Assembly (NCBI GenBank): GCA_947311535.1
Contig: CAMZLP010000061.1
Span: 1-57,684, forward strand
Source of the DNA: an uncultured Deinococcota bacterium
Lineage (GTDB): Bacteria > Deinococcota > Deinococci > Deinococcales > Trueperaceae
Direction: 5' to 3'
Length of the DNA stretch: 57,684 nt
Position 1 is the first letter of the stretch, and every line of letters starts with the position of its first letter. The translations under genes and the position numbers were made by a program. Under the pieces are notes generated by a model that searched no databases, was not told where the DNA came from, and saw only the letters and a list, made by a program, of their open reading frames with translations. Shown here in pieces: positions 24,816 through 34,434 of this stretch.

Positions 24816-26714
24816 ATGAGAAAACTACCCTTAATCTACCGAACCTTAAAAGACATTCCAGCAAGCCAATTAATAGACCGCTTTAGCTTTGAGGCAAAAT
24901 ATAGAATCATCTCCAAGCTCAAGCCAGAACAACGTGAAAAACTATTATTAAACAAACTATCCACAGCCGAATTAAGAGCAGATTATTTAAGCAAGCTATT
25001 TGTTCGCGAAAAAGAAGTTCAAGAATATAACGGGAACTACAGTTTTGAATTTTTAAACAAAGAAGAAGTCTTTGATAAAAAAATACTTTGGAACTCAAGC
25101 AAATATTCACGTCTTTGGCAATTTCATTTGCATTATTTTGATTATTTTTGTGAAGATTTGGAAAAAGTCTACCAATACGAATTAGATACAAGCGAATTTA
25201 TCAACAAAGCTAATAATATTTTAAACGATTGGATAGACAATAATCATTTTTTTAGTTTCGATGGTTGGCACCCCTATACTACATCTTTACGAATTGTGAA
25301 TTGGGTCTATAGTTTTATTGCCTTTCCTAGCTTAGTAAATCAAAAAAGCAAAGATTCTCTTTGGAAACAATTAGTTTATTTAAGTAAAAATAAAGAAACT
25401 TTTGCTGGGGGTAATCATTTATTAGAAAACCTGCGAGCTTTAATAATTGCTGGCTTGTATTTTGATAGTGAAAAAGCAGACAGGATTGTAAAGAATGCTC
25501 TAAAAGATTTAGAAAAAGAATTGAATATTCAAGTCTTAGCAGATGGTGGGCATTATGAATACAGCAGTAGCTATCATTTATTAATGACTAAGCTCTTAGC
25601 AGAAATAATAATTGCTCTTAAATCAGCAAACTGGCAAGTGCCTGCTAGTTTAGAAGAAAAATTATCGATTATGCTCGAGTACAGTCAAAATATAAGATTA
25701 TTAGATGGCTCCTACCCCTTGTGGAATGATGCTAGTTTTGACTCGGCACCTAGTTTGGATACTGTGCTTTGGTTTGGCTCGAGCCTATTGCAAAAAACTA
25801 TAAAAACAAACATTAGTAAGCAAACTAAGCCATTACTAGCTAAACTTTTAGAATCAATCAATAGGTCAAAAGCAATAATACAAAAAGAAGCAAAAGCAGA
25901 ACTTACAAAACTAGAAACATCTGGCTACTATCTCTTAAAGTCAGGTAATTTAGAGCTTAGCTTTGATGCAGCACCACCTTGCCCCAAAGAGCTGCCTGGG
26001 CATGCTCATGCTGATTGCCTTAGCTTTAATTTGTATAAAGATGGCAAAGCCCTAATTATAGAAACAGGCACTAGCCAATATGGCTCGGGGAAAATAAGAG
26101 ATTACGAACGCAGCACCGCAGCCCACAACACAATCACTTTCAACAATCAAAATCAATCAGAAGTCTGGGCAGGCTTTCGGGTTGGTCGTAAGGCACAGCC
26201 GCAATTTGTAGAATCTGGCCAAACAAACGGTATAACTTGGGTCAGTGCAAGCCACAATGGCTATAAATTAATAAATGCTAATCATCACCGCTGGTTAGGT
26301 ATATTTGAGCAGACAATAATAATTTTAGATAAATTATCTGCTAAGCAAGAAACAACCTTTAGCAGCAATTTACACCTAGCCCCCGAAGAAATCGTAAAAA
26401 CTAGCCAAGGCTCTAGCAGCCTCTCCCCTAGTAATTTGCAAATACATATTCTAAGTAATTTAAAAAATATCAATATCAAAATAAAAGATAAGCAAAGCTC
26501 AAATTCTTACTATGCCCCAATAATGGGCAAAAGAATCCCAAGAGCAAAATTAAATATATCTGGCGCAATAAAAGGCAGCAAGATTGTTTGTACAATTCTT
26601 CACTTTGGCAGCCTAAAACCCCTATTTGAAGCAAATAAACAACAAGTTTCACTGCAAATTTTAGATAAATCTTTAAAATGGATAATAACAAATAAAGGCT
26701 TGAGGCTAAAATAA
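24816..26714 (+). CDS. Heparinase II/III-like (alginate-lyase type) protein
   Basis: A 632-residue protein. The N-terminal (alpha/alpha) toroid, Hepar_II_III_N, includes LWQFHLHYFDYF, HPYTTSLRIVNWVYSF, AGGNHLLENLRALIIAG and GGHYEYSSSYHLLM; the C-terminal beta-sandwich begins PGHAHADCLSFNLYKDG and goes on to STAAHNTITFNNQNQSEVW. Asn-His-x-L, Tyr-His and His-Ala-His carry the residues used by polysaccharide lyases of this fold. No signal peptide is seen, as for the WbpY/AlgL-independent members in O-antigen loci, where such proteins accompany glycosyltransferases. It forms a pair with the GT4 gene 8 bp downstream. Confidence 0.85.
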   Translation: MRKLPLIYRTLKDIPASQLIDRFSFEAKYRIISKLKPEQREKLLLNKLSTAELRADYLSKLFVREKEVQEYNGNYSFEFLNKEEVFDKKILWNSSKYSRLWQFHLHYFDYFCEDLEKVYQYELDTSEFINKANNILNDWIDNNHFFSFDGWHPYTTSLRIVNWVYSFIAFPSLVNQKSKDSLWKQLVYLSKNKETFAGGNHLLENLRALIIAGLYFDSEKADRIVKNALKDLEKELNIQVLADGGHYEYSSSYHLLMTKLLAEIIIALKSANWQVPASLEEKLSIMLEYSQNIRLLDGSYPLWNDASFDSAPSLDTVLWFGSSLLQKTIKTNISKQTKPLLAKLLESINRSKAIIQKEAKAELTKLETSGYYLLKSGNLELSFDAAPPCPKELPGHAHADCLSFNLYKDGKALIIETGTSQYGSGKIRDYERSTAAHNTITFNNQNQSEVWAGFRVGRKAQPQFVESGQTNGITWVSASHNGYKLINANHHRWLGIFEQTIIILDKLSAKQETTFSSNLHLAPEEIVKTSQGSSSLSPSNLQIHILSNLKNINIKIKDKQSSNSYYAPIMGKRIPRAKLNISGAIKGSKIVCTILHFGSLKPLFEANKQQVSLQILDKSLKWIITNKGLRLK

Positions 26715-26722
26715 GGAGCTTT

Positions 26723-28048
26723 ATGAACAACAATAAAAAAAGAGTTTGGATAATCAATCAATATGCACTACCCAAAGGTACAGCTGGTATTACTCGCCAC
26801 GGCGACTTTGCACATGCTCTAAATAAATTGGGCTATGAGGTTACGGTTTTTGCCAGTAGCTTTGACAACTTTCAAAGAAAAGAAGTAGTAAGCAAAAAAA
26901 ATATTGAATACAGTAATCATGATGGTGTCAACTTTGTCTGGATAAAAACCCCAAGCTACCAAGGCAACGATAGCAAAAGAATCAAGAATATGGTGACCTT
27001 CTTTAGCAAAATATTATTTACCCTAGGCAGTGGCCGCGAAGGCAAACCAGATATAATCATTGGCTCTTCGCCACATCTGTTGTCAGGCCTAGCTGGCTCA
27101 TTATTATCAACTCGTTTTAGGGTACCATTTTTATTAGAATTGCGAGATGTTTGGCCAGAAGATTTGATAGAACTCGGTGCTCTAAGAGAAAATAGCCTTA
27201 GTCATAAAATATTAAATGGCATTGCTAACCATCTATATCATCGTGCCGATCATATCTTATCTGTTCCACCAAAATTACATACTTGGTTAGCTAATAAAGG
27301 CATTCCATTAGACAAAATAACACCTTTGCCAAATGGTGTATTTGCCAATGAAAAGGCAGCTCTAGAAATGCCTGAAAGCCTAAAAGAAATTTTTGATTCT
27401 GAAGCTGATAAATTCAAACTGTTATATATGGGTGCTCATGGGGTTGCTAATAAACTAACTAATATAGTAGATACCGCAGCCTATATACGTGAGCACAGGC
27501 CGGAGCAATTTAAAAAACTAGCTTTCTTTTTGGTAGGTGGCGGCCAAGAAAAAGAAAAGGTAATTACCAAAGCCAAAGAGTTAAAGTTAAATAATATTCA
27601 TTTTCATGATCCAGTTAGCAAAGCAGCCGTCAATGCTGCCATGCAAAATTCTGACGCTTTATTAGTACACTTGGCAGCTGCCGAGACTTTTAGCCAATTT
27701 GGACGTAGCCCAAACAAGCTCTATGATTATCTAAAGGCTGGTAAACCAGTACTATTTAGTACCTTAGATACCGAAACAGTTGTAGACAAAGCTAAAGCTG
27801 GATATACCTTTGTACCAGAAAGCCCCAAAGACTTTGCCAATGTAATTGACAGGCTAATGAATTTAAACCCAGAGCAATACAAGCAGCTAGGCTTAAATGG
27901 TCAAGAAGCCGTAAAGCGCCACTATGATTTAGATTATTTAAGCCAAAGACTAGCCAATGTCATAGAAGCAAGCCTGAGCCGTAAGCTGGGAAAGCAGTCA
28001 GCGAATCCGAGCAATCACCAGGGGTCTAAGAATTTAAGCCACGGATAA
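26723..28048 (+). CDS. GT4-family glycosyltransferase (WbuB-like)
   Basis: A 441-residue GT-B transferase. N-terminal start NQYALPKGTAGITRHGDFAH is typical of WbuB/L-fucosamine transferase-like proteins; LELRDVWPEDLIELGAL follows, then the donor domain with KLLYMGAHGVANKLTNIVD and FGRSPNKLYDYLKAGKPVLF in place of the EX7E block. AGGAG stands 5 bases before the ATG. The last 25 residues are polar and poorly conserved-looking (SANPSNHQGSKNLSHG). Paired with the heparinase-like gene; probably assembles a surface glycan. Donor unknown. Confidence 0.88.
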   Translation: MNNNKKRVWIINQYALPKGTAGITRHGDFAHALNKLGYEVTVFASSFDNFQRKEVVSKKNIEYSNHDGVNFVWIKTPSYQGNDSKRIKNMVTFFSKILFTLGSGREGKPDIIIGSSPHLLSGLAGSLLSTRFRVPFLLELRDVWPEDLIELGALRENSLSHKILNGIANHLYHRADHILSVPPKLHTWLANKGIPLDKITPLPNGVFANEKAALEMPESLKEIFDSEADKFKLLYMGAHGVANKLTNIVDTAAYIREHRPEQFKKLAFFLVGGGQEKEKVITKAKELKLNNIHFHDPVSKAAVNAAMQNSDALLVHLAAAETFSQFGRSPNKLYDYLKAGKPVLFSTLDTETVVDKAKAGYTFVPESPKDFANVIDRLMNLNPEQYKQLGLNGQEAVKRHYDLDYLSQRLANVIEASLSRKLGKQSANPSNHQGSKNLSHG

Positions 28049-28074
28049 TAAGCAATAAATAGCCGTTTTTACCC

Positions 28075-28098
28075 TCCAAGGGGTTTAAACCCCTTGGA
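28075..28098. repeat. Perfect 24-bp palindrome, copy 1
   Basis: TCCAAGGGGTTT and its exact complement AAACCCCTTGGA abut without a loop. A close relative lies at 30821-30842, on the other side of the aldehyde dehydrogenase gene. In the 249-bp convergent gap it could serve as terminator for the GT4 gene; no other gene is seen in that gap. Confidence 0.65.
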
Positions 28099-28297
28099 AA
28101 TATATGGACTTATACCAAAGTCAAGAAGAATCTCCCTTTTAGTTTTTTATCAATATTGAATAAATAAAAACTAAGCAGTATTAGACTAGAAACTAAATAA
28201 TGAACACAGAAAAACTAGCGAAAAATACTTTTTCTAAGAGACCTTAGTTAATTGAGTTTGCTATAATTCCCAATCCTTAATTCTCGCTTCTATTTTT

Positions 28298-30682
28298 CTA
28301 CTCTCCATAAGGAACCCAAATATTTTTCACTTGGGTTGCACGGCGCAAATATTCTTTGCCTTGGCCTATTTTATTATCAAAAAAATCATAGTCTTTGCCA
28401 TTATTTACCCAAATAGCTTTTAGGTTGCCCACAGATTCACGCTCTACAAGTTTGCTGCCTTGTTTGCTGCCAAAGTACCACATGGCTGCTATTTCATCAT
28501 GCTTAGCCATAGTATCGGCTAATTCATCTTGTTTGCCAGTTACTATATTTACTACTCCGTCTGGTAGGTCGCTGGTATCAAATACCTGATATAAATCTGT
28601 GACAGCCAATGGATAAAGCTCAGACGGGCTAATTATTACTCGGTTAGCCATAGCAATTGCAGGCATAAGTAAAGATATAAAGCTTAAAAGTGGATTTTGC
28701 ACTGGGGCAGATATGGCTAATATTCCAAAAGGCTCGAGCATAGCCAAAGTTACATTCCTCATGGGTGTACTATGCACCGCTCCATCATATTTATCAGCCC
28801 AAGCAGCATAATAAAATATACGCTCAATAGACTTTTCAACTTCCCACGAAGCTTGTTTAGCACTAACTCCTGTCATATCAAGCAGACGTTCTTTAAATTC
28901 ATTGCTTCTAGCCGATAAATTCTCGGCAATAAAATATAGCACCTGCGCTCTGTTATGGGCGGTAGCCTTACCCCAGCCCTCAGACTTACGAGCTGCTTCT
29001 ACGGCATTGCGTATATCTTTTCGATTACCCAAAGCAGCTTCAGCAACAAGCTCTCCTTTAGGGTTTAGTATTGGGTAGCTATAACCCGAGTCAGGGCGTT
29101 TTTGTTTGCCAGCTATATAGATTTTAGGCGTACGGTCGATTTTAATTTCAGGGTTGGAGTCTGGGAATATTTTAGCCTCAGTTATCTTTGCACTAGCTTT
29201 AGTTTGTTTTAAATCTTTCTCCCAAACTGCCTTTAAGTATTCAAACATCCCCTCTTTACCGCCCTCACGGCCAAAGCCGCTTTCTCGGTAACCACCAAAG
29301 CCACTAGCTGCATCGAACAAATTAGTAGAATTTACCCAAACTATACCAGCTTTTATTTGGGGGGCAATATCCAGTGCCAAATTTACATTTTCAGTCCAAA
29401 CACTAGCCGCCAAACCATAACGGGTATTGTTAGCAAGCTGCACTGCCTCTGTAGGTGTTCTAAAAGTCATAGAGACTAAAACCGGCCCAAATATCTCTTC
29501 TTGGGCAACTGTTGATGCTGGTGAAACATTCTCAAATAAAGTTGGTAAGAAAAAGCTACCCTCTTTGGGCAAATCAAGCTCGGGCTGCCAGCAAATAGAA
29601 CCCTCTGACTTGCCAATTTCACAAAGCCCAGAAATACGTTCCAATTGCACAGGGTCTATAATTGCTCCAATATCTATCGCTTTATCAAGTGGATTGCCAA
29701 GCCGCAATTTTGCCATCCGTATTTTTAGCTTCTTATGAAACTCTTTAGCAATACCTTCTTGTAATAACAAGCGGCTACCAGCACAGCAAACCTGCCCTTG
29801 ATTAAAATAAATTGCATCAACTACGCCCTCTATGGCACTTTCAATATCAGCATCTTCAAAAACAATAAATGGTGATTTTCCGCCTAGTTCTAAAGATATT
29901 TTTTTACCACTACCAGCGGTTGCTTTTCTTATAATTCTACCAACTTCGGTAGAGCCCGTAAAAGCAATTTTATTAATGTCTGGGTGGTTTACAATCTCGG
30001 CACCAGTATCCCCATAGCCATTGACAATATTTACAACCCCAGCAGGCAAGCCCACCTCTTGGCAAATTTGAGAAAATAACATTGCTGACAATGGCGTGAG
30101 CTCAGCAGGTTTTAAAACAACTGTATTACCCGCAGCTAAGGCGGGGGCTATTTTCCAAGCAAGCATAAGTAATGGGAAATTCCAAGGAATAATTTGCCCC
30201 ACAACACCCAATGCCTCATAGTCTGCAAATTCATCATCTAATTGTGCCCAACCAGCATGATAATAAAAATGCCTTGCAACTAATGGAATGTCAATATCAC
30301 GTGTTTCACGAATAGGTTTACCATTATCTAGCGTTTCTATTACCGATAATAAGCGTGAGTGCTTTTGTATATGCCTTGCAATTGCATATAAGTACTTAGC
30401 TCGAGCATGTCCTGGTAAACTCGCCCAAGGAGCAAATGCCAAACGAGCAGCTTTAACCGCTTTATCAACATCTTTGTCATTAGCTTTTGCAACTTTTGCC
30501 AAAACTTTGCCAGTAGCAGGGTTGATAGTTTCAAAATATTCTTTACTATTAGGTTTTACAAACTTAGCAGCAATAAAATTATCAAACTTTTTTTTATTAT
30601 TAGCCAACCAAGCCTCGGCAATTTTGGCTGTTTCTGGGGCAGGACCATATTCCATACTCTTAAAAATTTCCCTTACACTCAT
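28298..30682 (-). CDS. Tandem (double-domain) aldehyde dehydrogenase
   Basis: A 794-residue protein, twice the usual core size. The first domain (to about 490) is a full NAD(P)-dependent aldehyde dehydrogenase: VGQIIPWNFPLLMLAWKIAP, AFTGSTEVGR, SLELGGKSPFIVFEDAD with the Glu general base, and GQVCCAGSR with the nucleophilic Cys. The second half repeats the N-terminal fold (GILAISAPVQNPLLSFISLL, PDGVVNIVTGK) but, after MWYFGSKQGSKLV, lacks both the ELGGK block and the catalytic Cys region and ends soon. It therefore looks non-catalytic. Similar double proteins occur in other bacteria. AAGGAG precedes the ATG. Confidence 0.92.
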   Translation of the reverse strand: MSVREIFKSMEYGPAPETAKIAEAWLANNKKKFDNFIAAKFVKPNSKEYFETINPATGKVLAKVAKANDKDVDKAVKAARLAFAPWASLPGHARAKYLYAIARHIQKHSRLLSVIETLDNGKPIRETRDIDIPLVARHFYYHAGWAQLDDEFADYEALGVVGQIIPWNFPLLMLAWKIAPALAAGNTVVLKPAELTPLSAMLFSQICQEVGLPAGVVNIVNGYGDTGAEIVNHPDINKIAFTGSTEVGRIIRKATAGSGKKISLELGGKSPFIVFEDADIESAIEGVVDAIYFNQGQVCCAGSRLLLQEGIAKEFHKKLKIRMAKLRLGNPLDKAIDIGAIIDPVQLERISGLCEIGKSEGSICWQPELDLPKEGSFFLPTLFENVSPASTVAQEEIFGPVLVSMTFRTPTEAVQLANNTRYGLAASVWTENVNLALDIAPQIKAGIVWVNSTNLFDAASGFGGYRESGFGREGGKEGMFEYLKAVWEKDLKQTKASAKITEAKIFPDSNPEIKIDRTPKIYIAGKQKRPDSGYSYPILNPKGELVAEAALGNRKDIRNAVEAARKSEGWGKATAHNRAQVLYFIAENLSARSNEFKERLLDMTGVSAKQASWEVEKSIERIFYYAAWADKYDGAVHSTPMRNVTLAMLEPFGILAISAPVQNPLLSFISLLMPAIAMANRVIISPSELYPLAVTDLYQVFDTSDLPDGVVNIVTGKQDELADTMAKHDEIAAMWYFGSKQGSKLVERESVGNLKAIWVNNGKDYDFFDNKIGQGKEYLRRATQVKNIWVPYGE

Positions 30683-30820
30683 TAAAGACTCCTTGTCTAA
30701 TTTGTAGATAGTTTAAAGCAATCATTTTATGCCCCAAAATATCACTATTTAATATCTTTCTTTGTAAAAAAGCTCGTAACAACAATTCTCAAGCAAGCTA
30801 AACCGCTACAAGAAATCCAC

Positions 30821-30842
30821 CCAAGGGGTTTAAAGCCCTTGA
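30821..30842. repeat. Palindromic repeat, copy 2 (related to 28075-28098)
   Basis: CCAAGGGGTTTAAAGCCCTT followed by GA shares all but a few bases with copy 1; one C-to-G change breaks perfect symmetry (CAAGGG and CCCTTG arms remain). It lies between the divergent aldehyde dehydrogenase and DedA starts. Confidence 0.55.
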
Positions 30843-30889
30843 AGCTACTAAACTTACAGTAATTAACACCATTAAAAGCCTTTTATTGC

Positions 30890-30895
30890 TAGACT
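30890..30895 (+). promoter_or_regulatory. -10 box (TAGACT) of the DedA gene, leaderless
   Basis: TAGACT is followed by exactly 6 bases and the GTG start at 30902. No Shine-Dalgarno sequence lies between. Confidence 0.55.
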
Positions 30896-30901
30896 GCCCA
30901 A

Positions 30902-31495
30902 GTGTTTGATTTAGAAAGCTTAATTTCCACAGTATCCTATATTGGTATTTTTGGCATTGTTTTTGCCGAAACTGGCCTTTTGCTAGGCTTCTTTTTACCC
31001 GGAGACAGCCTGCTAATTGCAGCTGGGCTTATGGCTGCTAAGGGTGATTTATCTTTAGCACTAATTATTTTTATTGTCACAATTGCTGCCATTATTGGCA
31101 ATATTGTTGGTTATTTTATTGGTCAAAAAGTTGGCCCCATGATTTTTAAAAGAGAAAAGTCAAGGTTCTTTCATCCGGAACATGTCGAAAAAACTCATGC
31201 TTTTTTCGAAAAACATGGGCCAAAAACAATTATTTTAGCCAGATTTATACCCATTGTACGAACTTTTGTAGCAACTTTTGCAGGGGTTAGCAAAATGAAC
31301 TTTAAAACATTTTTTGTATACAGCGTAATTGGTGGCATACTTTGGGGCGTTGGTTTGCCTCTTGCTGCGTTTTATTTGGGTAAACTAATACCCGATTTAG
31401 ACAAATACATTTTATTGGTAATTGCCATAGTAATTGTTATTTCTTTTATACCAATAGCACTAGAGCTATTAAAAAGCCGTCAAAAGAAAGCTTAG
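30902..31495 (+). CDS. DedA-family membrane protein
   Basis: A 197-residue protein of the DedA/SNARE-associated (VTT) family. FAETGLLLGFFLPGDSLLIA has the E-x-G-x-x-x-P-G-[DE] signature; GYFIGQKVGP, FEKHGPKTIILARFIPIVRT (the R-F-x-P-x-x-R motif) and FAGVSKMNFKTF follow. DedA proteins flip undecaprenyl phosphate or other lipids and support membrane potential. The gene starts with GTG behind a -10 box. Its 3' end overlaps the convergent HAD gene by 4 bp, so no terminator fits between them. Confidence 0.93.
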   Translation: MFDLESLISTVSYIGIFGIVFAETGLLLGFFLPGDSLLIAAGLMAAKGDLSLALIIFIVTIAAIIGNIVGYFIGQKVGPMIFKREKSRFFHPEHVEKTHAFFEKHGPKTIILARFIPIVRTFVATFAGVSKMNFKTFFVYSVIGGILWGVGLPLAAFYLGKLIPDLDKYILLVIAIVIVISFIPIALELLKSRQKKA

Positions 31496-32208
31496 TTTAA
31501 ATTCAAACCCCATGATTCTAAAATAGTTAAAATATCTTTGGGGCTAGTTGCTATTGCATCAGCAGCAAAATCATCTTTAGCATCAGAATCAATATTTATC
31601 CAAATAGACTTTAAACCCAGTGCTTTGGCACCTACTACATCTTTATGAGGCAAATCGCCAATCATTACAATCTCTTGGGGTTCAAAATCCCAGTTATCTA
31701 TTACTGCCTTAAAAAAAAGCGGGCTGGGTTTTCTGTACCCAGCCTTAGCAGAAGTTGCAATAATATCAAAACCATCTAGGCCTAGTTGCTTTAAGATTTC
31801 TACAATCAAAATGTGTGACCGAGTATTAGATAATATGGCAAGCTTTACCTTACCTTTTAGCGCAGCCAAAACCTTTTTAATTTCTGGTAAAGCAATAGCG
31901 CCAGCAATCTCTGGCATAAAAAAAGCCTTGGTAATATCATTTAACAAGTTTGGGTTTAAAGGGATATGAAACTCTTTGCAAAGCAAGCTTATATGTTCTT
32001 TGGTAGTATTGAGCTGCTCCAAATTATCGCCAGCTTTGGGGCTATCCTTTTGTAGAGACTCGAGCCTATCCGAAAATTCTTTATAATCAAACTCATGGCC
32101 TAGTGAGCGCAAATAATTACTAGCAGTCCAAGCATTTGCCTTTAAATAACGCTTGCCATTTCTCCAAATGATAGTACCACCAACATCAAAAATAACAGCT
32201 CTTATCAT
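31492..32208 (-). CDS. HAD-superfamily hydrolase
   Basis: A 238-residue phosphatase-like protein. Motif I is IFDVGGTIIWR, in which Gly replaces the second catalytic Asp (DVGGT instead of DxDGT), as in a known subgroup of HAD proteins. Motif II is ILSNTRS, motif III the Lys in AGYRKPSPLFF, and motif IV GDLPHKDVVGAK. The cap is helical (C1 type). The substrate is unknown; the second Asp normally acts as general acid/base, so activity may differ from ordinary phosphatases. TAGAAT 7 bases before the ATG suggests leaderless expression. Confidence 0.85.
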   Translation of the reverse strand: MIRAVIFDVGGTIIWRNGKRYLKANAWTASNYLRSLGHEFDYKEFSDRLESLQKDSPKAGDNLEQLNTTKEHISLLCKEFHIPLNPNLLNDITKAFFMPEIAGAIALPEIKKVLAALKGKVKLAILSNTRSHILIVEILKQLGLDGFDIIATSAKAGYRKPSPLFFKAVIDNWDFEPQEIVMIGDLPHKDVVGAKALGLKSIWINIDSDAKDDFAADAIATSPKDILTILESWGLNLN

Positions 32209-32215
32209 AAATCCT

Positions 32216-32221
32216 ATTCTA
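32216..32221 (-). promoter_or_regulatory. -10 box (TAGAAT) of the HAD gene, leaderless
   Basis: Minus-strand TAGAAT ends 7 bases before the ATG at 32208. Confidence 0.45.
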
Positions 32222-32255
32222 CTTTAAATAATTATCTAAAAACGAAGGCTATATG

Positions 32256-34118
32256 TCATACCGGAAATAAAACTTTAGGTTCCGTAGTTTCTTTATTAGC
32301 CTGCATAGGGCTATAGTAGATGGTTTTTAAATATTTCTTGCTTTCAGCAGCTATATAATTATCATCATCCATTATAAAACTGCTAATATCTTCTTCAGAA
32401 TCAATTAGAGAAATATTATTAAAATCTGCAATACCGTATTCTTCTATCCATCTTAAAAATCCGGCAACAATTATCGCATCAAATTGTCCGCCAGCACCCT
32501 TAATTAATTCATCTTTTACTATTTCAATATCAAGTGCTTTGCGATATGGTCGATCACTAGTCATAGCATCAAATGCATCTGCCACTGATACAATCCTACC
32601 TTCCAAAGGTATCTTAACGCCCTTTAATCGCTTTGGATAACCGCTACCATCCCACCTTTCATGGTGGCTAGCAGCAATTACTTCAGACATTTTCATAATG
32701 CCCATTTCACTATTAGATAAAATCTGAGAACCAATAGTTGTATGTTCTTTCATAATCTCAAATTCTTCTGGGGTTAATCCTGTTGGTTTTAATAAAATAG
32801 CATCAGGGATACCAATTTTACCAATATCATGAAACTGCGCAGCAAAACCAAGTCTTTTGGCATAGCCTTCATCTAAACCTAATATCAAAGCTATTTTTGC
32901 AGAAATTTTACCAACTCGCTTAGTATGGGCCGATGTCTCATCATCACGTATTTCGGCAGCCAAAGCTAAACGCTGCAACATTTCCATTTGGCCACGTTTT
33001 ACTTGATCTTTTAATTTAACATTTTTAAGTTCAAAAATTTCACGTTCTTTTTGGGCAATCTCTTTATCACGTCTTTCAATATTAAAGTTATAACGTGCTT
33101 CCCAAGATTTCAATTTTGAATCTGATTTTTCGCCTCTAATTTTCTGTTCTAGTTTATGCGCCTTTTCTAGGCTTTTATAAGCATTTTTATAATCATCTAA
33201 GGCTTTATAGTTTTTGGCCATGCCATACCATGCCTTAATTTTCACATCATCGCCAGAAGTTTCTAAAGCTAAAACTGTTTTTGCCAAATCAATACTGCTT
33301 TGATATTTCTTTTGTAAAAAATAAACTGTTCCCAAACCCTCTGTTGCCGAAAAATAGCTATCATACGGAATATGTTCTTTTTTGGCCAAGCTTATTGCCT
33401 GCTTAAAATCTTTTTTTGCTAGCGATAATTTTGCCATATTAAGATTTAACCAACCACGTTTCTCAAAATCCATAATTTTGTAACGCAGCAAATTACGATC
33501 ATCTACAAGTTCTAACTGTTCATTTGCCTCTAACAAACACTTTTCACAGTCATCTAGCTTATTTATTTTTCTATAATTTTCTGCCAAATTTATATTGGCA
33601 ATAAATTTCTCATCAGGGCTATTTGCCAACTTAAGAACTTCTTGGGCAATTTTCAAAGAGGTTTCTTGATTCCCTAATCTATCAAAAACTACTACCATAA
33701 ATGAAAGCGCCTTAAAAATATTTTGAGGCATATCTAGTTCAACAGCAATCTTCTGAGCTGAAACTATATGGTCATAAGCCATTGATACATCAGAATACTC
33801 CAAATAATAAATAGCTGCATAATAGTGATAATTAAAAACTTGTAAATTAACTAAATCTTTATTAACTAAAGCTTCAAGTGCAAATACAGCTCTGGCAAAA
33901 TTATCAACCTCTACTAATGCACGCGCAACTCTGGCAGTTAATAGCCAATATTCTACTTCCAGCTCTAAATCATCTACATCTTTTAATATATGGTCTTGAG
34001 CCTTTTCTAAATCAGCCATATGATTATTAGTAATTTCTTGCCCGCTATCAAAACAGCTATTAATTTCCTCCAAAAGTGTTTTAATTGCGTTTTTCTTATC
34101 AACTACCAAACTAGGCAT
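32256..34118 (-). CDS. TPR-repeat HD-GYP phosphodiesterase
   Basis: A 620-residue cytoplasmic protein. The N-terminal two thirds are helical tetratricopeptide-like repeats (for example KFIANINLAENYRKINKLDD and KIKAWYGMAKNYKALDDYKN). A coiled coil rich in charged residues (ERRDKEIAQKEREIFELKN) links to the C-terminal HD-GYP domain with TSAHTKRVGKISAKIALI, HDIGKIGIPDAILLKP, ASHHERWDGSGYPKRLKG and SVADAFDAMTSDRPYRKAL. HD-GYP domains hydrolyse cyclic-di-GMP or related dinucleotides. No GGDEF or receiver domain is present, so input probably comes through the TPR part. No c-di-GMP riboswitch was seen nearby. Confidence 0.92.
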   Translation of the reverse strand: MPSLVVDKKNAIKTLLEEINSCFDSGQEITNNHMADLEKAQDHILKDVDDLELEVEYWLLTARVARALVEVDNFARAVFALEALVNKDLVNLQVFNYHYYAAIYYLEYSDVSMAYDHIVSAQKIAVELDMPQNIFKALSFMVVVFDRLGNQETSLKIAQEVLKLANSPDEKFIANINLAENYRKINKLDDCEKCLLEANEQLELVDDRNLLRYKIMDFEKRGWLNLNMAKLSLAKKDFKQAISLAKKEHIPYDSYFSATEGLGTVYFLQKKYQSSIDLAKTVLALETSGDDVKIKAWYGMAKNYKALDDYKNAYKSLEKAHKLEQKIRGEKSDSKLKSWEARYNFNIERRDKEIAQKEREIFELKNVKLKDQVKRGQMEMLQRLALAAEIRDDETSAHTKRVGKISAKIALILGLDEGYAKRLGFAAQFHDIGKIGIPDAILLKPTGLTPEEFEIMKEHTTIGSQILSNSEMGIMKMSEVIAASHHERWDGSGYPKRLKGVKIPLEGRIVSVADAFDAMTSDRPYRKALDIEIVKDELIKGAGGQFDAIIVAGFLRWIEEYGIADFNNISLIDSEEDISSFIMDDDNYIAAESKKYLKTIYYSPMQANKETTEPKVLFPV

Positions 34119-34434
34119 GGCTCTGGCTCCCTAAAACTACTTAGCAAATATTTTATTAAAAACCCTATAGATTTCATAACAGCATAAATTTTAGAGGATT
34201 GTTCATTACAAAAATCTTACAAATGCCCAATTTAACGTCACAAACCCAATTTGCCTACTTGGCAACAACAGCCTCTATATCAAAAAGGTTGCTTTTTGAT
34301 ATGTTAGAAAACTAGTGTTTTTAATAGCCTGTTTTTAGGCAACCTTATTTATTAGCTAGTCCAACTAGCTATACAACTTGGCTTGTTAGACTTAAAGCTG
34401 TTCAGAGGGAGTTAGGAACCCCCTAGCAAAGTGC
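34119..34434. other. Gene-free interval with three short hairpins
   Basis: No gene is seen. It holds a perfect 11-bp stem with loop GTTG (34277-34287 with 34292-34302), a perfect 7-bp stem AGCTAGT/ACTAGCT (34354-34370), and an 8-bp stem with one mismatch (34405-34424). It lies upstream of the HD-GYP gene and could be its leader or a small non-coding RNA. Confidence 0.4.
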
